Shown: one piece after another, positions 1-10,387 of the stretch
Numbering within the stretch: position 1 is the stretch's first letter
How the letters are laid out: the number at the start of each line of letters is the position of its first letter
Origin: Acephala macrosclerotiorum
Taxonomy: Eukaryota > Ascomycota > Leotiomycetes > Helotiales > Mollisiaceae
Assembly (NCBI GenBank): GCA_014904845.1
Contig: MU119210.1
Location: 551,863 to 615,862 of the forward strand
Length of the DNA: 64,000 bases
Reading direction: 5' to 3'
Translations under genes and position numbers: made by a program
Notes under the pieces: model-generated
What the model was told of the DNA's origin: nothing
The model's database searches: none
The model's input: the letters and a program-made list of their open reading frames with translations, nothing else

Positions 1-701
1 TTAACATCCACCTTCTTCACCAATTCCTCCATACTCCGCTTTATGTCTGCATCTGCGTTTGGAGTTTTCCCACTAGGAGAAGCAGGATCGGCATATACCC
101 TCCCAGCAATATTAAAAGTATCCAAACACATCCCAAAATTCGGCCTATCCACCCTCTCCACCAGATCCCAAGCCTTCTGCCAAGTATCAAAATACGTTGA
201 CCAACACAAATTTTCGTACGCGAACTTAACAACCGGCGTCTCTTTTAATCCCATATCCGCCACCTCTTGTAGATCTCCCACAACGACATCGAGATCATCT
301 GTAATCTCATCTTTGCTTAAGAAGTTGCCGGGGATCTGTATGATGTCCGTCCCAAGTGCCTTTACGATTTGGAGCCAAATTTTCAATTTCTCAATTCTCT
401 TCGCATGCTCGTCTCGATCGCGAAGTCCCTCATAATGCATGAATGGCTGTAAACCAATGATTTTGAGATTTCGTTCATCGCAGAGTTTTCTAATTGTGTG
501 TGCAGCTTGGAGCTGGGCTTCGACAGAGGGAGACTCGTTCGCAGATAGGCCACTTTGCTGGCGGGCGAAGTATTCGAGATCTTCGAAGAATATTTCGACG
601 CCTTGGAAGTTGTTTGCCTTTGCTTGGTCGAGTTTGTAAGGAAGTTCATGGACCCAGGCTCGGCCTAGGGACATGGAGGCTACGGCGGGTTTGAAAGACA
701 T
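1..701 (-). CDS. qa-4: 3-dehydroshikimate dehydratase (3' end cut by window edge)
   Basis: The reverse strand is open from an ATG at 701 to the left edge, giving 233 codons with no stop, so the C-terminal part lies outside the window. The N-terminus carries the SMSLGR segment, followed by a TIM-barrel pattern: QGVEIFFEDLEYFARQ, then GLQPFMHYEGL, DIIQIPGNF, and GMCFDTFNIAGRVYADP. From family knowledge this matches fungal qa-4/qutC, an AP-endonuclease-2/sugar-isomerase-like barrel. That enzyme dehydrates 3-dehydroshikimate to protocatechuate using a divalent metal. The Neurospora protein is about 360 residues, so roughly a third is missing. It is transcribed away from the quinate dehydrogenase at 1379 across a 677-bp divergent promoter, as expected for a co-regulated quinate cluster. 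No intron is needed in the visible part. Confidence 0.9.
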   Translation of the reverse strand, partial: MSFKPAVASMSLGRAWVHELPYKLDQAKANNFQGVEIFFEDLEYFARQQSGLSANESPSVEAQLQAAHTIRKLCDERNLKIIGLQPFMHYEGLRDRDEHAKRIEKLKIWLQIVKALGTDIIQIPGNFLSKDEITDDLDVVVGDLQEVADMGLKETPVVKFAYENLCWSTYFDTWQKAWDLVERVDRPNFGMCLDTFNIAGRVYADPASPSGKTPNADADIKRSMEELVKKVDV

Positions 702-1378
702 ATTGCCGCGTACCGTTTAGCTGTCTGCTGCTACTATGAGGATGTTAAGACTGGCAGATGAATAAGAGAAATTGGTGACGGAGAGCTTGATACTTCAAGC
801 TTCAATACTTTACCAGCTCAAGCGGGAGCCACAGCACCTCCACAATTGAAGCTCTTGTCTTACCAATCAATTCTCTTGAAGCATTGATGACTGCCTCCTC
901 GCGCGTCCATCCGCGCGGAGGAACTTGGAGTCTTGGTCCATCGATGTTGTGGTCGGAAAAGAACTTTCCCATGTTGAGGGGAAATTGTCTTTCGAAGCTA
1001 GCGACGCCCCCTTTTCCGCCGCTAAGAGTTCCCTGTGTCTCGACCTCCGATCACGGGAGGGGTCAAGACTTCATCATCATCTTCGAATTTTGTATGATTT
1101 GAAGAATTTCCCGTACCCTCAGTTTCTTTCCGCTGTGTGACCATTTCAAGAAGAAATAATTGTTGAAAAAGTCAAAATTGCAGTGGATTTAATTGGCCTT
1201 TTCTTCTTTTACCCCGCATCAGCACTCATCTGCTGTAAACTCTTGGACAAGCTTTCATACTGAGACCGAAACACTCTTGGAGCTTCAATTACTCTTTTCC
1301 ATTCAATTTCACCTTTTAGGAAGCAGCATATTTCAGAATTCCTTTCAGCAGCTCTCCAAGCTAGAAAACACATTCAAA
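702..1378. promoter_or_regulatory. Divergent intergenic region of the quinate genes
   Basis: This region separates the start codons of the dehydratase (minus strand) and the quinate dehydrogenase (plus strand), so it should hold both promoters. An open frame runs from about 1193 into the dehydrogenase, but it begins at a TTG and has no family similarity, so I treat it as 5' leader. I looked for a Qa-1F/QutA-type operator and did not find a convincing one by eye. Confidence 0.5.
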
Positions 1379-2326
1379 ATGAGCTCCAACGATACCAACC
1401 CCTCTCTCCCAGACACCTCCCACCTCACCGGTGTCAACTACCTCTTCGGCCACCCAATCGCCCACTCCCTCTCTCCCCTCCTCCACCAAACCGTCTACGA
1501 CAACCTAGGCAGAAAATGGTCTCAAATACCTCTCGACTCAACTAACATCCCTCACTTCCTGTCCCTCACAAAGGACCCCAAGTTCTTCGGTGCATCAGTC
1601 ACTATGCCTCACAAAGTAGCCATCATCCCTCATCTCGACGAGATTACTCAAGAAGGGAAGGATATTGGAGCTTGCAACACCATTTTCCTCAAGCAAGACC
1701 AGAATGGGACGAGATATTTGGTTGGGACCAATACAGATTGTTATGGAGTCCGTGATGCATTTCTGCAAAACTTGCCCACCGGAGCGGGAAAAGATCTCTA
1801 TCGAGGAAGACCGGGATTGGTTATTGGAGGCGGAGGAGCATGTCGAAGCGCTGTCTACGCATTGCAGAAGTGGCTAGGAGTGAATCCGATATACATCGTG
1901 AACCGCGATGTCTCGGAAGTCGAGGCCGTGTTGTCGGACTGCAAGAAAGCCGGTTTCGGAGATAGCTTGATTCATGTCAAGACTGCAGAACAGGCAGAGC
2001 TATTAGGTGCGCCGGGAGCGATTGTGGCTTGTATACCAAACTTCCCTCCAAAGACACCCGAAGAGATTGAAGCCAGGAAAGTGATTGAAATATTTCTAGG
2101 GAAGGAGGAGAAGGGTGCTATCTTGGAGATGTGCTATCATCCTACACCTTGGACGGAGATTGCAGAGATCAGTAAAAAGTTGGGATGGCAGGTTATTCTT
2201 GGGACTGAAGCGATGATTTATCAGGGGTTAGAACAAGATAGGCATTGGACTGGGAAGACTCTTGCTGAACTCCCAAGCAAAGAGGTCCATGCTGCTATTG
2301 CGCAAGCACTGGCTGCTCGTCATTGA
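1379..2326 (+). CDS. qa-3: Quinate dehydrogenase (qa-3/qutB-like)
   Basis: A 315-aa intronless protein of the shikimate/quinate dehydrogenase family. The ATG at 1379 is chosen because the frame upstream of it has only a TTG and no similarity. The substrate-binding part shows GHPIAHSLSPLLHQ, then GASVTMPHK with the catalytic lysine, GACNTIF, and GTNTDCYG with the catalytic aspartate. The Rossmann half begins VIGGGGACRSAVYAL and continues to IVNRD, the cofactor-selecting loop. The C-terminus has ILEMCYHPTPWTEIA and LGTEAMIYQGLEQ. Length and motifs match fungal NAD-dependent quinate dehydrogenase, which oxidises quinate to 3-dehydroquinate. It converges on the dehydroquinase gene, 115 bp between stops. 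A shikimate-preferring activity cannot be excluded from sequence. Confidence 0.88.
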   Translation: MSSNDTNPSLPDTSHLTGVNYLFGHPIAHSLSPLLHQTVYDNLGRKWSQIPLDSTNIPHFLSLTKDPKFFGASVTMPHKVAIIPHLDEITQEGKDIGACNTIFLKQDQNGTRYLVGTNTDCYGVRDAFLQNLPTGAGKDLYRGRPGLVIGGGGACRSAVYALQKWLGVNPIYIVNRDVSEVEAVLSDCKKAGFGDSLIHVKTAEQAELLGAPGAIVACIPNFPPKTPEEIEARKVIEIFLGKEEKGAILEMCYHPTPWTEIAEISKKLGWQVILGTEAMIYQGLEQDRHWTGKTLAELPSKEVHAAIAQALAARH

Positions 2327-2441
2327 TCGACTTGAGGAGTTTGAATTTTCAAGGTATATAGCATATATCAACATGCATATCATACTTTTCACATCTGTCA
2401 CTCTGCCTCTTCCTCTCTCTCTTCGTCCCAATTTCAGCCCC

Positions 2442-2900
2442 CTATGGCTTTGACTTCTCCTTAATATGCTCCAAACAATACTCCACGGCAGCCTTATACC
2501 CAAAAGTCCCCAACCCACAAATAACAGCCACAGCCTTATCACTCAGCCAACTCTTACTCCTCCACTCCTCCCTCGCGTGAATATTACTTATATGCACCTC
2601 CACGAACGGAATTGCAACCGCCAGAAGCGCATCGCGTACCGCAATCGAGTAATGTGTGAAAGCAGCAGGATTTATGACGATAGCATCAACTCCTTCTGTT
2701 CTTGCGGCTTGTATACGGTCTACCAAAGCGCCTTCGTGGTTGGTTTGGAAGAAGGAGAGCGTTGCGCCCGCGGCGGAGGCTTGCGCTTTGACGGAGGACT
2801 CAACATCGGAGAGGGTTTCAGAACCGTAGATTGAGGGTTCGCGGGTTCCGAGGAGGTTGAGGTTGGGTCCGTTGAGGACGAGAATGTTTTTTGCTGGCAT
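2442..2900 (-). CDS. qa-2: Catabolic type II 3-dehydroquinate dehydratase
   Basis: A 152-aa intronless protein of the normal length for type II dehydroquinase. The N-terminus has [20 protein letters not shown], with the conserved Arg and the catalytic Tyr of the REPxxYG lid. Then come [12 protein letters not shown], the substrate-binding [32 protein letters not shown], and a C-terminal GLGTFGY. From family knowledge it forms dodecamers and trans-dehydrates 3-dehydroquinate to 3-dehydroshikimate. It therefore supplies the substrate of the dehydratase at 1-701 and takes the product of the dehydrogenase at 1379. Fungi also have a type I activity in the biosynthetic AROM protein; a free type II enzyme is the hallmark of the quinate pathway. 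Confidence 0.95.
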   Translation of the reverse strand: MPAKNILVLNGPNLNLLGTREPSIYGSETLSDVESSVKAQASAAGATLSFFQTNHEGALVDRIQAARTEGVDAIVINPAAFTHYSIAVRDALLAVAIPFVEVHISNIHAREEWRSKSWLSDKAVAVICGLGTFGYKAAVEYCLEHIKEKSKP

Positions 2901-3423
2901 TGCGAGGTTTGTCGTGATGCTTCTAATGTGTTTGGAATGGAGTCGTCGCGATGATTTGCTGTTGTGTTTGAAGAGGCTACTGTTTATCTGTGGCAGATGA
3001 AGTGTGTGGGTTAGCAGTCTTCAGTTTAAATAGCAATATGCCGTTCAAGCAGAGAGCTACATAGCTGCTGGTACTCGTGTCGTGCAGTGGTTCCCCGGAT
3101 GTTGAACGAGGGGTTGACGTTGGAGGTGGGAGGAAATTGTGGGGCGAACGGCTGAAGATTCTGCCAGCATTTCTGGAGAATTGCATCAACACCAAGAGTA
3201 ACCCAAACATCGACAAGCCCTCGGTGACTGTTGCAGGGCGGAAAGGCGCATTCCATCGCTGCTTCCTAATAGAAATTGGTAGCAGAACGTCCCTGGAGCT
3301 ATAATTACTTTACGGCAGCTGTTTCGAGTGTTGAATCAGTCACACAGAAGATTTCCGAGATCGAGAAGTCGCTCAATTTCTATCGAAATGCTGAGAAATT
3401 TGTATTATTGTGTATTTCGTATA
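2901..3423. other. Intergenic, no gene seen
   Basis: The 5' side is the dehydroquinase promoter and the other side is the 3' end of the second dehydrogenase. Short frames exist on both strands, but none has family motifs or plausible splice structure. Confidence 0.5.
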
Positions 3424-4383
3424 TCAGAAATTTATGGCTGTGCTCTCTTCTGCTGCTCTTCTTGAGATCTCCCATATTTCATCCATTGGCACAGCTTTCC
3501 TCCCATCCTCCCCAGCTCCGGCCCACAATCTCCACTGCTCTTCAAGCTGAAAGCCTATTACATTCGTCCCTTCAACCGTTCTCCATCCATTATTTTTACC
3601 CATCTGCATTATCCGCGTATTTCTAGGCTTGAAACACATATCTAACAGAACCCCCTTCTCCTCTTTCTTCAGAAATGCTTCGAGAATTTCCCGAGCGTTC
3701 AACTCCTCCCCAGTCTTTGCTTCAAAATCCGGTACAGTGCCGACAATGTAGAATGGGCCTGGCAGCAGTTCTACATCTTCAACTGAGGTGATATGCCTCA
3801 GTGTTGGGAGTCGTCCCTCGGCATAGGCTCTCGAATCCTTGAGCAAATCGTCCACTTCTTTTGCGTCTCTGTTTACAACATATATCTCACCGCAGTCTAA
3901 CTCAGCAAATAATGCGTAGACGGCTGCTCTCGAAGCTCCGCCCGCTCCAATTATCAAAGCCGGTTTCCCTTTTCCCTCATTTTCTCCCGTTATTGTCCCA
4001 GATAACAAGCATCCCTTGATACCTCTCCAATCCGTATTCGTACCTCTCAACTTCCCTTCCTCGGTCAGATAAACATTATTGCAGGCGCCAATAGTCGTTG
4101 CCAATGGATCCAGTTCGTCTAGAAACGGCATAATGCTCTTCTTGTATGGCATTGTGACTACGCCTCCAGCGAATGTTGGTGCGCGGAAGTGTGCTATGGC
4201 ATCTTCGACCGTGGGACATTCTTGGTTGATGAATGTCCAAGGATGATTGAGAGAATTTGCGATGTAGTTGTGAAGATGGATTCCGATTGAATGCGTTACT
4301 CCTATTCCTGCGAGATAGAGGTACTTTCGCTGGTCAGCCGAGCGGCTGTCGAGTTTGAAGGTCTCAGTTTCTGCGGTGGACAT
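3424..4383 (-). CDS. Divergent quinate/shikimate dehydrogenase paralogue
   Basis: A 319-aa intronless member of the same family as the protein at 1379 but clearly diverged. It keeps the catalytic lysine in VVTMPYKKSIMPFLDEL, GACNNVYL, the catalytic aspartate in GTNTDWRG, the Rossmann loop IIGAGGASRAAVYAL, and IYVVNRDAKEV. The usual substrate-carboxylate motif (SxSPxxHN) reads HSIGIHLHN here: the second serine is glycine and the proline is lost. In plants, glycine at this second serine is associated with quinate rather than shikimate preference; transferring that to this fungal enzyme is inference. It lies in the quinate cluster, so a role in quinate or a related cyclitol acid is likely. Confidence 0.8.
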   Translation of the reverse strand: MSTAETETFKLDSRSADQRKYLYLAGIGVTHSIGIHLHNYIANSLNHPWTFINQECPTVEDAIAHFRAPTFAGGVVTMPYKKSIMPFLDELDPLATTIGACNNVYLTEEGKLRGTNTDWRGIKGCLLSGTITGENEGKGKPALIIGAGGASRAAVYALFAELDCGEIYVVNRDAKEVDDLLKDSRAYAEGRLPTLRHITSVEDVELLPGPFYIVGTVPDFEAKTGEELNAREILEAFLKKEEKGVLLDMCFKPRNTRIMQMGKNNGWRTVEGTNVIGFQLEEQWRLWAGAGEDGRKAVPMDEIWEISRRAAEESTAINF

Positions 4384-5256
4384 GCTAAATTTGATTTCAC
4401 CGGAGGTTTGTTGAATTTCTGTGAAAAAATTTCCAGGCTTATCTGTTTATGGAGTTTGAGACTGTTTGTCTATCTCAAGATTATGATGAACTTCCATGTG
4501 AAGTAAGTCGTTCTTCCGGGATTGGTTAGCTCTCGCTGCCCCACTACCCCTCCTTCTCGGCGGAAAAATGATCAACCCTCCGCGGATGCTCGCACGTATA
4601 TCAGAACAGCATTTTAATTCAAGTTCCGAGTCAGTTCAGTCGAATACAACTGATAGAAACTTTAGCACAGACTCGATAGCTTGAAGCGAGTCTGGATGGG
4701 TGACTTGGCACTACTGAGTCAATCAGGGGATAGTTTCTCGCCTACTTTACGAACCTTGGCGCTTGCTTATCCGCAAAGAATCCCGTGGTTCTGAAGGGAG
4801 CCCGAGATTGAGACTGAAGAGCGCCTACAAGTGAGGTACAGACATTCATTTTCGTGTTATATCAACTCTCTCGCGGCACAGATTCCAAGCACTTCGGTCT
4901 CAGAGTCCAACTGCTTATCAAGACATGTCTTTCCTTAATGTAATGATTCTGGCATCAGCTAGCTCGGACATTGCAATCGAGTCTCCAGTGAGTTTATTTC
5001 TTGAGCGAGTCGTGGGAAGAATGACGCCTCCTTTTGGCGAGTCTACTGTGTTCCAAGATAAGGCAACAGGAGGCACCCATTGTCCAGAAACCTCTAGGAA
5101 CTTCTCCTGATCTAGAACATTTTCACGAGACTCGCTTGATTGCTATTTATTCTACCTCCAAGTGGATGCCTTGATATCAAGACTCGACACATCAACAAAA
5201 GAACGACTCGATATCTTAAGTTCCTGCATACTCCTGGAGAACAAAACTAAGTCAGC
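4384..5256. other. Intergenic between quinate cluster and RBR pair
   Basis: This 873-bp stretch should hold the promoters of the divergent dehydrogenase and of the first RBR gene. A 61-codon ATG frame at 4925-5110 has no recognisable motif and I do not call it a gene. Confidence 0.45.
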
Positions 5257-6346
5257 ATGGCGAGACCGAAAGCAGAGTCCGGAACGAGAACAGAACCTGG
5301 AAGGCCGATAATCACTCTCCCTATTACTATATTCGGCCTATACCCCGCGGACTATTCCATCCCAGTCCTGAAGCGGATCCTTGCTATCTTTCGGAAGAAA
5401 TTAGTCAAAGATCAGATCAGAAACGTTCTCCTTCAACGTCTAGCGCACTTGGAACAGAATCTATCTCTTCTCGAATGCCACGCCGTCACTCAAATTTTGG
5501 GACGAGACCTCCCAATCACCAGAGCGCTGATCGGACAATGGCCTACGATCGGCAGAGAAGCTGTCAGCGAAGTGAGGACGGAGATCAAGGAAGAGTATAA
5601 GTGTGAAGCATGCTTGGATACCTTACCTGCAGGCTTCTTCCGGCGAAATAAGATCTCACCACTCTGCGACCATGAATGCAGACTATGCGAAGGCTGCTTG
5701 ACGATGGGTCTTGAATCTGCAATGAAAGACGAAGAAATAGACTGGGAGATGATCCCATGTCCGTGCTGCAGAGCCGTCATTCCACCAGAGACGATCCGAA
5801 GATATGCCTCCGCTGACCTCCTTTCCGAGTTCGTATCCCGAAATATCCAGGAGAAGGAACTGACAAATCCCACAGGTACGAAGAATACAGAGTCTGTTTC
5901 CACCTCCAATCCCTGAAGAACTTTTGCCTCTGCAGCCGACCTGGCTGTCGTTCAGGGCAGTTTCATCAAGGTGGACTTAGAGCACCTCGAATGATATGCA
6001 TCAAATGCAACTTCGAGACATGCTTCAAGCACAAAGTCCCATGGCACGAGGGAGATGATCCAGACGACCATAACGCAGCGACATGTCGACATTATGGCGA
6101 TCTTGGAGTCAGCGCGAATAGGGACAAGCTGAAGCAGAATCGAGCTTCGACAAGTATGATTCGAAGAATCACGAAAGCTTGCCCAAAATGCCAGATTCGC
6201 ATTCTGAAGAATGGTGGATGCGATCATATGTATTGTAAGTCATCATGATGCATGTCTCGCAGCTGTGAAACTAACATGGATATTGTCAAGGTACGCAATG
6301 CAAGACTAATTTTCGATGGACGAGAGCCAAGCGTGATCTCAAGTGA
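5257..6346 (+). CDS. RBR (RING-IBR-RING2) E3 ubiquitin ligase-like protein, copy 1
   Basis: Three exons by eye: 5257-5828, 5876-6234, 6291-6346, giving 328 aa. The first intron has a weak GTTCGT donor but a good CTGAC branch and CACAG acceptor; joining there restores the IBR frame. An N-terminal helical part is followed by RING1 at about 116-171 (CEACLDTLP ... PCPCC). The IBR follows (CLCSRPGC, CIKCNFETCFKHKVPWHEG). RING2 has CPKCQIRILKNGGCDHMYC, and its GGC cysteine aligns with the transthiolation cysteine of parkin/HHARI. The second intron splits the cysteine codon after HMY. The protein stops soon after CKTNFRW and lacks the last zinc-ligand pair of RING2. A further splice at 6343 (GTGAGC) could extend it. 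A tandem paralogue follows 454 bp downstream. Confidence 0.72.
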
Positions 6347-6800
6347 GCATAGTCTCAGCAGGATTAGTTGCAGCCCGTCGCAGACCTTCAGTTACCAATG
6401 AACGAGATAATCTGGGACATTACCGCTGCGAAAGTTGTAGGTAGGACACAGGAGTTGTCACACAGATTTTGGAAGTCTTCTGCAAGGCGTGGGGGTTAGT
6501 GATCTTAGCCTGAGCATCTTTGATGTTCTGTGGTACACTATGTTCGCGCATCCAACCTTTCAGGCGGAACACATTAATTTCTATCTCGCAAAACTTTGAA
6601 GTCTAGTTTGAGGGAAAATGCTTTTGCAGGGTGAAACTCAGTCTTTTGTTTCTCGATACGAAGGGCGGAGACTGGAGACATTGCCTTCTAGTGCCAGTTA
6701 ACTGTCTAAATCTTCTTACATCTTTTACTGCCCGGTTCCTTCAACCAAAATTACTTTGCTTTCTACCGAAATTCTCCTCGCATAAATCAATATCCAAGCC
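6347..6800. other. Intergenic between tandem RBR genes
   Basis: No supportable gene. It probably holds the 3' end of copy 1 and the promoter of copy 2. An 81-codon frame at 6631 overlaps the start of copy 2 in another frame and looks like a shadow. Confidence 0.45.
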
Positions 6801-7820
6801 ATGGGAGCTGTCAAGAGCAGAGTCAAATCCAATCCTGACGACAACAGGGTTTTCGGTTACCGTTTCGAGGAATTAGAGCCCACAACCCTGAAACATATCT
6901 TGGATATCTATCACCAAAGAACAAAACATCATGCAACAGACATCGAACTCTTCAATCGTGTCCAAGCTCTCGAAGCTCAACTCGATGCCGACGACAGGCG
7001 AACTATCAGACAAGTTCTGGAACGGGGAGAAGTTCTTACTCGACAAGCACTGAAGACTGGCAAACCACTTTGCTCTATCTGTACTAACAGTTTTCCATCG
7101 TCCAATGTGGTTATATGTGGAGGCCATATAGGATGCCTTCTCAGAGAATATATTACCTGCAAGACATGTACAGAAAGATACATCACACATTACATGTCCA
7201 ACATATCATGGGAAAGAGTACCCTGCATGTTCTGTGGTCTTCTCCTCCCACAAGACTCAATCAAGCAATTCATCTCCGAAGAAATGCTCCAGAAGTATGC
7301 TTCCAACCCCCTTCCGCGTTCCACACTTACAAAGGGAATCTAGATATACAACTTTCCTCGAGCTCAAACCAATCCGCGACCACCCCAACTTCCGCTGGTG
7401 TCAAAATCCTAAATGCAGCCAAGGACAAATTCACACAAATGGAGCCAAGGAACCAAGAATGACGTGCAGAAAATGCTCATTCTCCTCCTGTTTCAATCAC
7501 CAGAAGCCATGGCATAAGAACAAAACATGTGAGGAGTACGATAAGGCCGTCAGCCCAAAAAACCTAAAGGAGGAAGAGGCGTCTGTGAGGAAGATACAGA
7601 AGTCTGTAGGAAGGTGTCCTCAATGTGCCGCTCCCGCTTTCAAAAATGGTGGATGTGGTACTGTTCATTGTAAGTGTTTGACTTGGGAAGGAAGAGGACG
7701 GTTATTGATTTGAGAGCAGGTACATGTGGGTATAGCTATGATTGGAAGGCGGCGAGGGGGAAGAAAAGTGATGGGACATTGGCTGTCTACGAGGCACGGG
7801 GACGGCAGGTTGTGCGATAG
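6801..7820 (+). CDS. RBR (RING-IBR-RING2) E3 ubiquitin ligase-like protein, copy 2
   Basis: Exons 6801-7294, 7344-7669, 7720-7820 give 306 aa. The introns are 49 and 50 nt with GTATGC and GTAAGT donors. They fall at the same codons and phases as in copy 1, so the pair arose by duplication. RING1 spans about 91-150 (CSICTNSF ... PCMFC). The IBR has WCQNPKCSQGQIH and CRKCSFSSCFNHQKPWHKN. RING2 has CPQCAAPAFKNGGCGTVHC with the candidate catalytic Cys, then CGYSYDW, and again no final Cys pair. The His that normally follows the catalytic Cys (CxH) is missing, so ligase activity is less certain than for copy 1. The N-terminus MGAVKS fits a myristoylation signal (Gly2, Ser6), which copy 1 lacks. 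Confidence 0.75.
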
Positions 7821-8193
7821 AATGGAGAGAGAAGTATCCTATCGGGCCACTGGCCATATTACGAAGTTCAGCGACCACCATCAGCGGTTATGAACAGTTC
7901 TTATGTCAAAGTAATTGTAATTTTGACAATTGATGGCATGCTGGGCTGGCAGACTGATGGCTTGGTGAGCTCCTCGACTGCTGTCAAGAATTCCATGAGA
8001 ATTCCTATTGGAGTATCAGGTCTTTTGAGCGTGATAGTCTCGGATAATTGTGTTGTTCGTATTTGCCAGCAGTTGTCTCGTCTTGCTCCTCGTCACATAC
8101 ACCTACGAAATCTGGCGTATGCCTGAAAGAGTAAAGTCTTCTCCAGTCCTGCAACCAAGAGAAGCCTCGACTGCAGCCCCTCGCTTATAAAGG

Positions 8194-8215
8194 GGAGGGA
8201 CTGCCAAGTCCCTCC
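8194..8215. other. Perfect 9-bp inverted repeat with 4-nt loop
   Basis: GGAGGGACT, loop GCCA, AGTCCCTCC. It lies just downstream of a TATAAA at about 8186, in a stretch with no gene. It could be a protein-binding palindrome or part of a non-coding transcript; nothing else supports either. Confidence 0.4.
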
Positions 8216-9592
8216 TTCCCAATAAGGTAGGTGGGGTAGTACCCACGTGACATAGGTCCGTGCAGACTTGGCATTTCAACCTCACTTCATGATGAAATCT
8301 TTTCTTCTCATGCTATTGAACGACACACAACAAGGAGAACGTCTGAAATCGACAAGGAGACGGCGGTGTGGATGCTGAGACCGAGGAGAAGGGATTGAGC
8401 TCACGTGAATGAAGCGAGTGCTTCATTTAAGGTGTGAATGATGGGCTTTCAGTGAGTCAGGAAGAAGGCAACAAGTGTCCTGGGCTTGACAGGAGATTTG
8501 AACGCTTGGGGATGGACTTGATATCGTGTTTCAGCTTTGAGTAGGGTCATGCTGCTACTTATGGCTGTTCGATGCGTGCTTTATAGGTCTTGAGCTGCGC
8601 TTTTGCTTTTGAGCGTTGTGTCTAGCATCCGGGAAGATGCGAACAAGTGTCAATGTGGCTTCTCTGGTATCTGTCAAGAGCTTCATAACTCTAACTATCT
8701 TCCTATCAATGACCATAGCATCTGCTTCGAAGCTTCGAGCGACGGCATGTCTCGAAGTGAAAGTCGAAATTGGCAGGACTTCTAACAGCGCATGTCTATT
8801 CTTGGATCATTCAGACGGATTGCTATTCCGTTCTCAAGATAACCAGTTGATTTCCAGTTTTCGCGTACTCTCCCAGTCGGTTGAAAATGTTCTGGGTGTG
8901 TGTCTTGCTGGGCGATGTGGAGTACTGCATTTGTCCGAGAGACGCTTATCTCCGACGCCAATGCTAATGAGAGCGCACGCAGGCAATGATCGTATTTGCC
9001 TTTATGAAATCTGGCTTGTAGTAAGATGAGATCAAAGTGTTCTTCTTCAATTCAGCTCTGTTGCTGAGTCTTGAGAACGGATATGGTCGGGGTTGAGGAC
9101 GACTCCGAAGCGGTACGTGGCACCCAGACGACCCCGCAATGTTTTGCTTCCATGCGATGCAGCTTAGATTCCAAATTCTTGCTTAAGCTTTCATTGCGTG
9201 AGAATCGTTGCAATAACTTTATCCTACGCATGTCTGCCTGATCATACCAAGCGGTCAAAGAAAGTTGCGCACAAGACTAGGTGACCGAAGGCGTTGAGGA
9301 CTTGGAAACCGGTAGAAGTAGAGCATTCAAGCGAACATCGGCTGCGCTTCTCTTCAATTGATTTTCCATATTGATACCGTCGGAGCCGGGTTCGGCGATA
9401 AGTGGTGGCGTGGTCCGAACTTCCTCGCGTAACGGTTGTGGTCTTTATAGATTTAAATAAGCATTTTGCTATCCTCTCCCAAGTGGGAGCAGGTATGTAT
9501 TTATCCACACTCCAGATTTATTTGTTAGAACAGTTGACTATTCACAGATGAGGTGCACTTGAAAGTCCCTTCCAGCGTTTGAGCCCATGAGT

Positions 9593-9684
9593 TCACGACT
9601 GGCTGAGTGGTTCTGCATCTCCACCCCATAATAACAATTACTATTCTCCTTTAACAGAAGTGGGTTCGATTCCCACGTTGATGA
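9593..9684 (+). other. tRNA-like remnant (A and B boxes, degraded)
   Basis: An A-box TGGCTGAGTGG at 9600-9610 and a T-arm GTGGG-TTCGATT-CCCAC at 9660-9676 are spaced like a long-variable-arm or intron-containing tRNA. The flanking 7-mers TCACGAC and GTTG(A)TGA pair only if one A is bulged. I cannot find an anticodon stem, so this is either a dead tRNA or a tRNA-derived SINE head rather than a working tRNA. Confidence 0.3.
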
Positions 9685-10387
9685 GCTTGCTCAAGAAAGG
9701 TTTTTAAAGGATTTATTCTTTTGCCTTTTTTTTGGGGAAACTTTTTTGAACTTTTTTGAATTCTTTTTGCAATCGTGCGCTAGGCCTCGCTTAATCAGGG
9801 GCGTCTCTCTTCCGCCAGCAGCCCAACATCTCGAGAGCTCCAACCTGCCTGATTGAAAGGCTTCGAGTCGTTCTATGAAACAGATCATGATATTTGGAAG
9901 GTTGAGCGAATGTCCTTCATAACTTTGTACATTTTTTAAAGTATGTATGGTAATTCTCGGCATCGACAATGGCATGAGCTTGGCTCTCACTCGGAGAAGG
10001 ACGACAGTCATGTACGCAAATATTTGCAATCCGTGCGAGGAATCCCAAGTCATTTGAATCCAATTTCAATATCATAGGAATTCCAATGAATTCCTCTTGA
10101 ATCTCGTGATGTTGCTGGGATTTGGGCGGCGTTCGTCATAACGAGTAAGGAGGTTGACGCTTGGCGCTAGCTCGGCTCTGATGGTTTGTCTACTTCGCAC
10201 GAAATCTCGCGCTGAATTTTCTTCTTCACCCCTCCTCACCCAACATCCACCTTGTACGTCTGAACTCTCTATCTGGATCCTGAATCCTTTTTCCTACGTT
10301 TCTCGAGCTCGCCTCATCTGATTTGGACCGTGCAGCTAACTATTCTGGTGATTTATAGACATACAAACTCCACCAACAACCGCAATC

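Larger units (their letters stand above)
7821..10387. other. Long gene-poor intergenic region
   Basis: About 2.6 kb without a coding region I can support. The longest frame (8616-9029) begins at TTG and has no motif, and the minus-strand frames at 9052-10053 are short and biased. It holds a perfect hairpin at 8194-8215 and a tRNA-like remnant at 9593-9684. The last few hundred bases are CT-rich and should be the promoter and leader of the gene at 10388. Confidence 0.45.

Noticed and set aside
1193..1378. N-terminal extension of the quinate dehydrogenase frame
   Set aside because: It starts at TTG, is of leader-like composition and has no family similarity; the ATG at 1379 gives the expected length.
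8616..9029. 137-codon plus-strand frame
   Set aside because: It begins at TTG, shows no motif and no splice support.
9593..9684. Functional tRNA gene
   Set aside because: A and B boxes are present, but the acceptor stem needs a bulge and no anticodon stem can be drawn.
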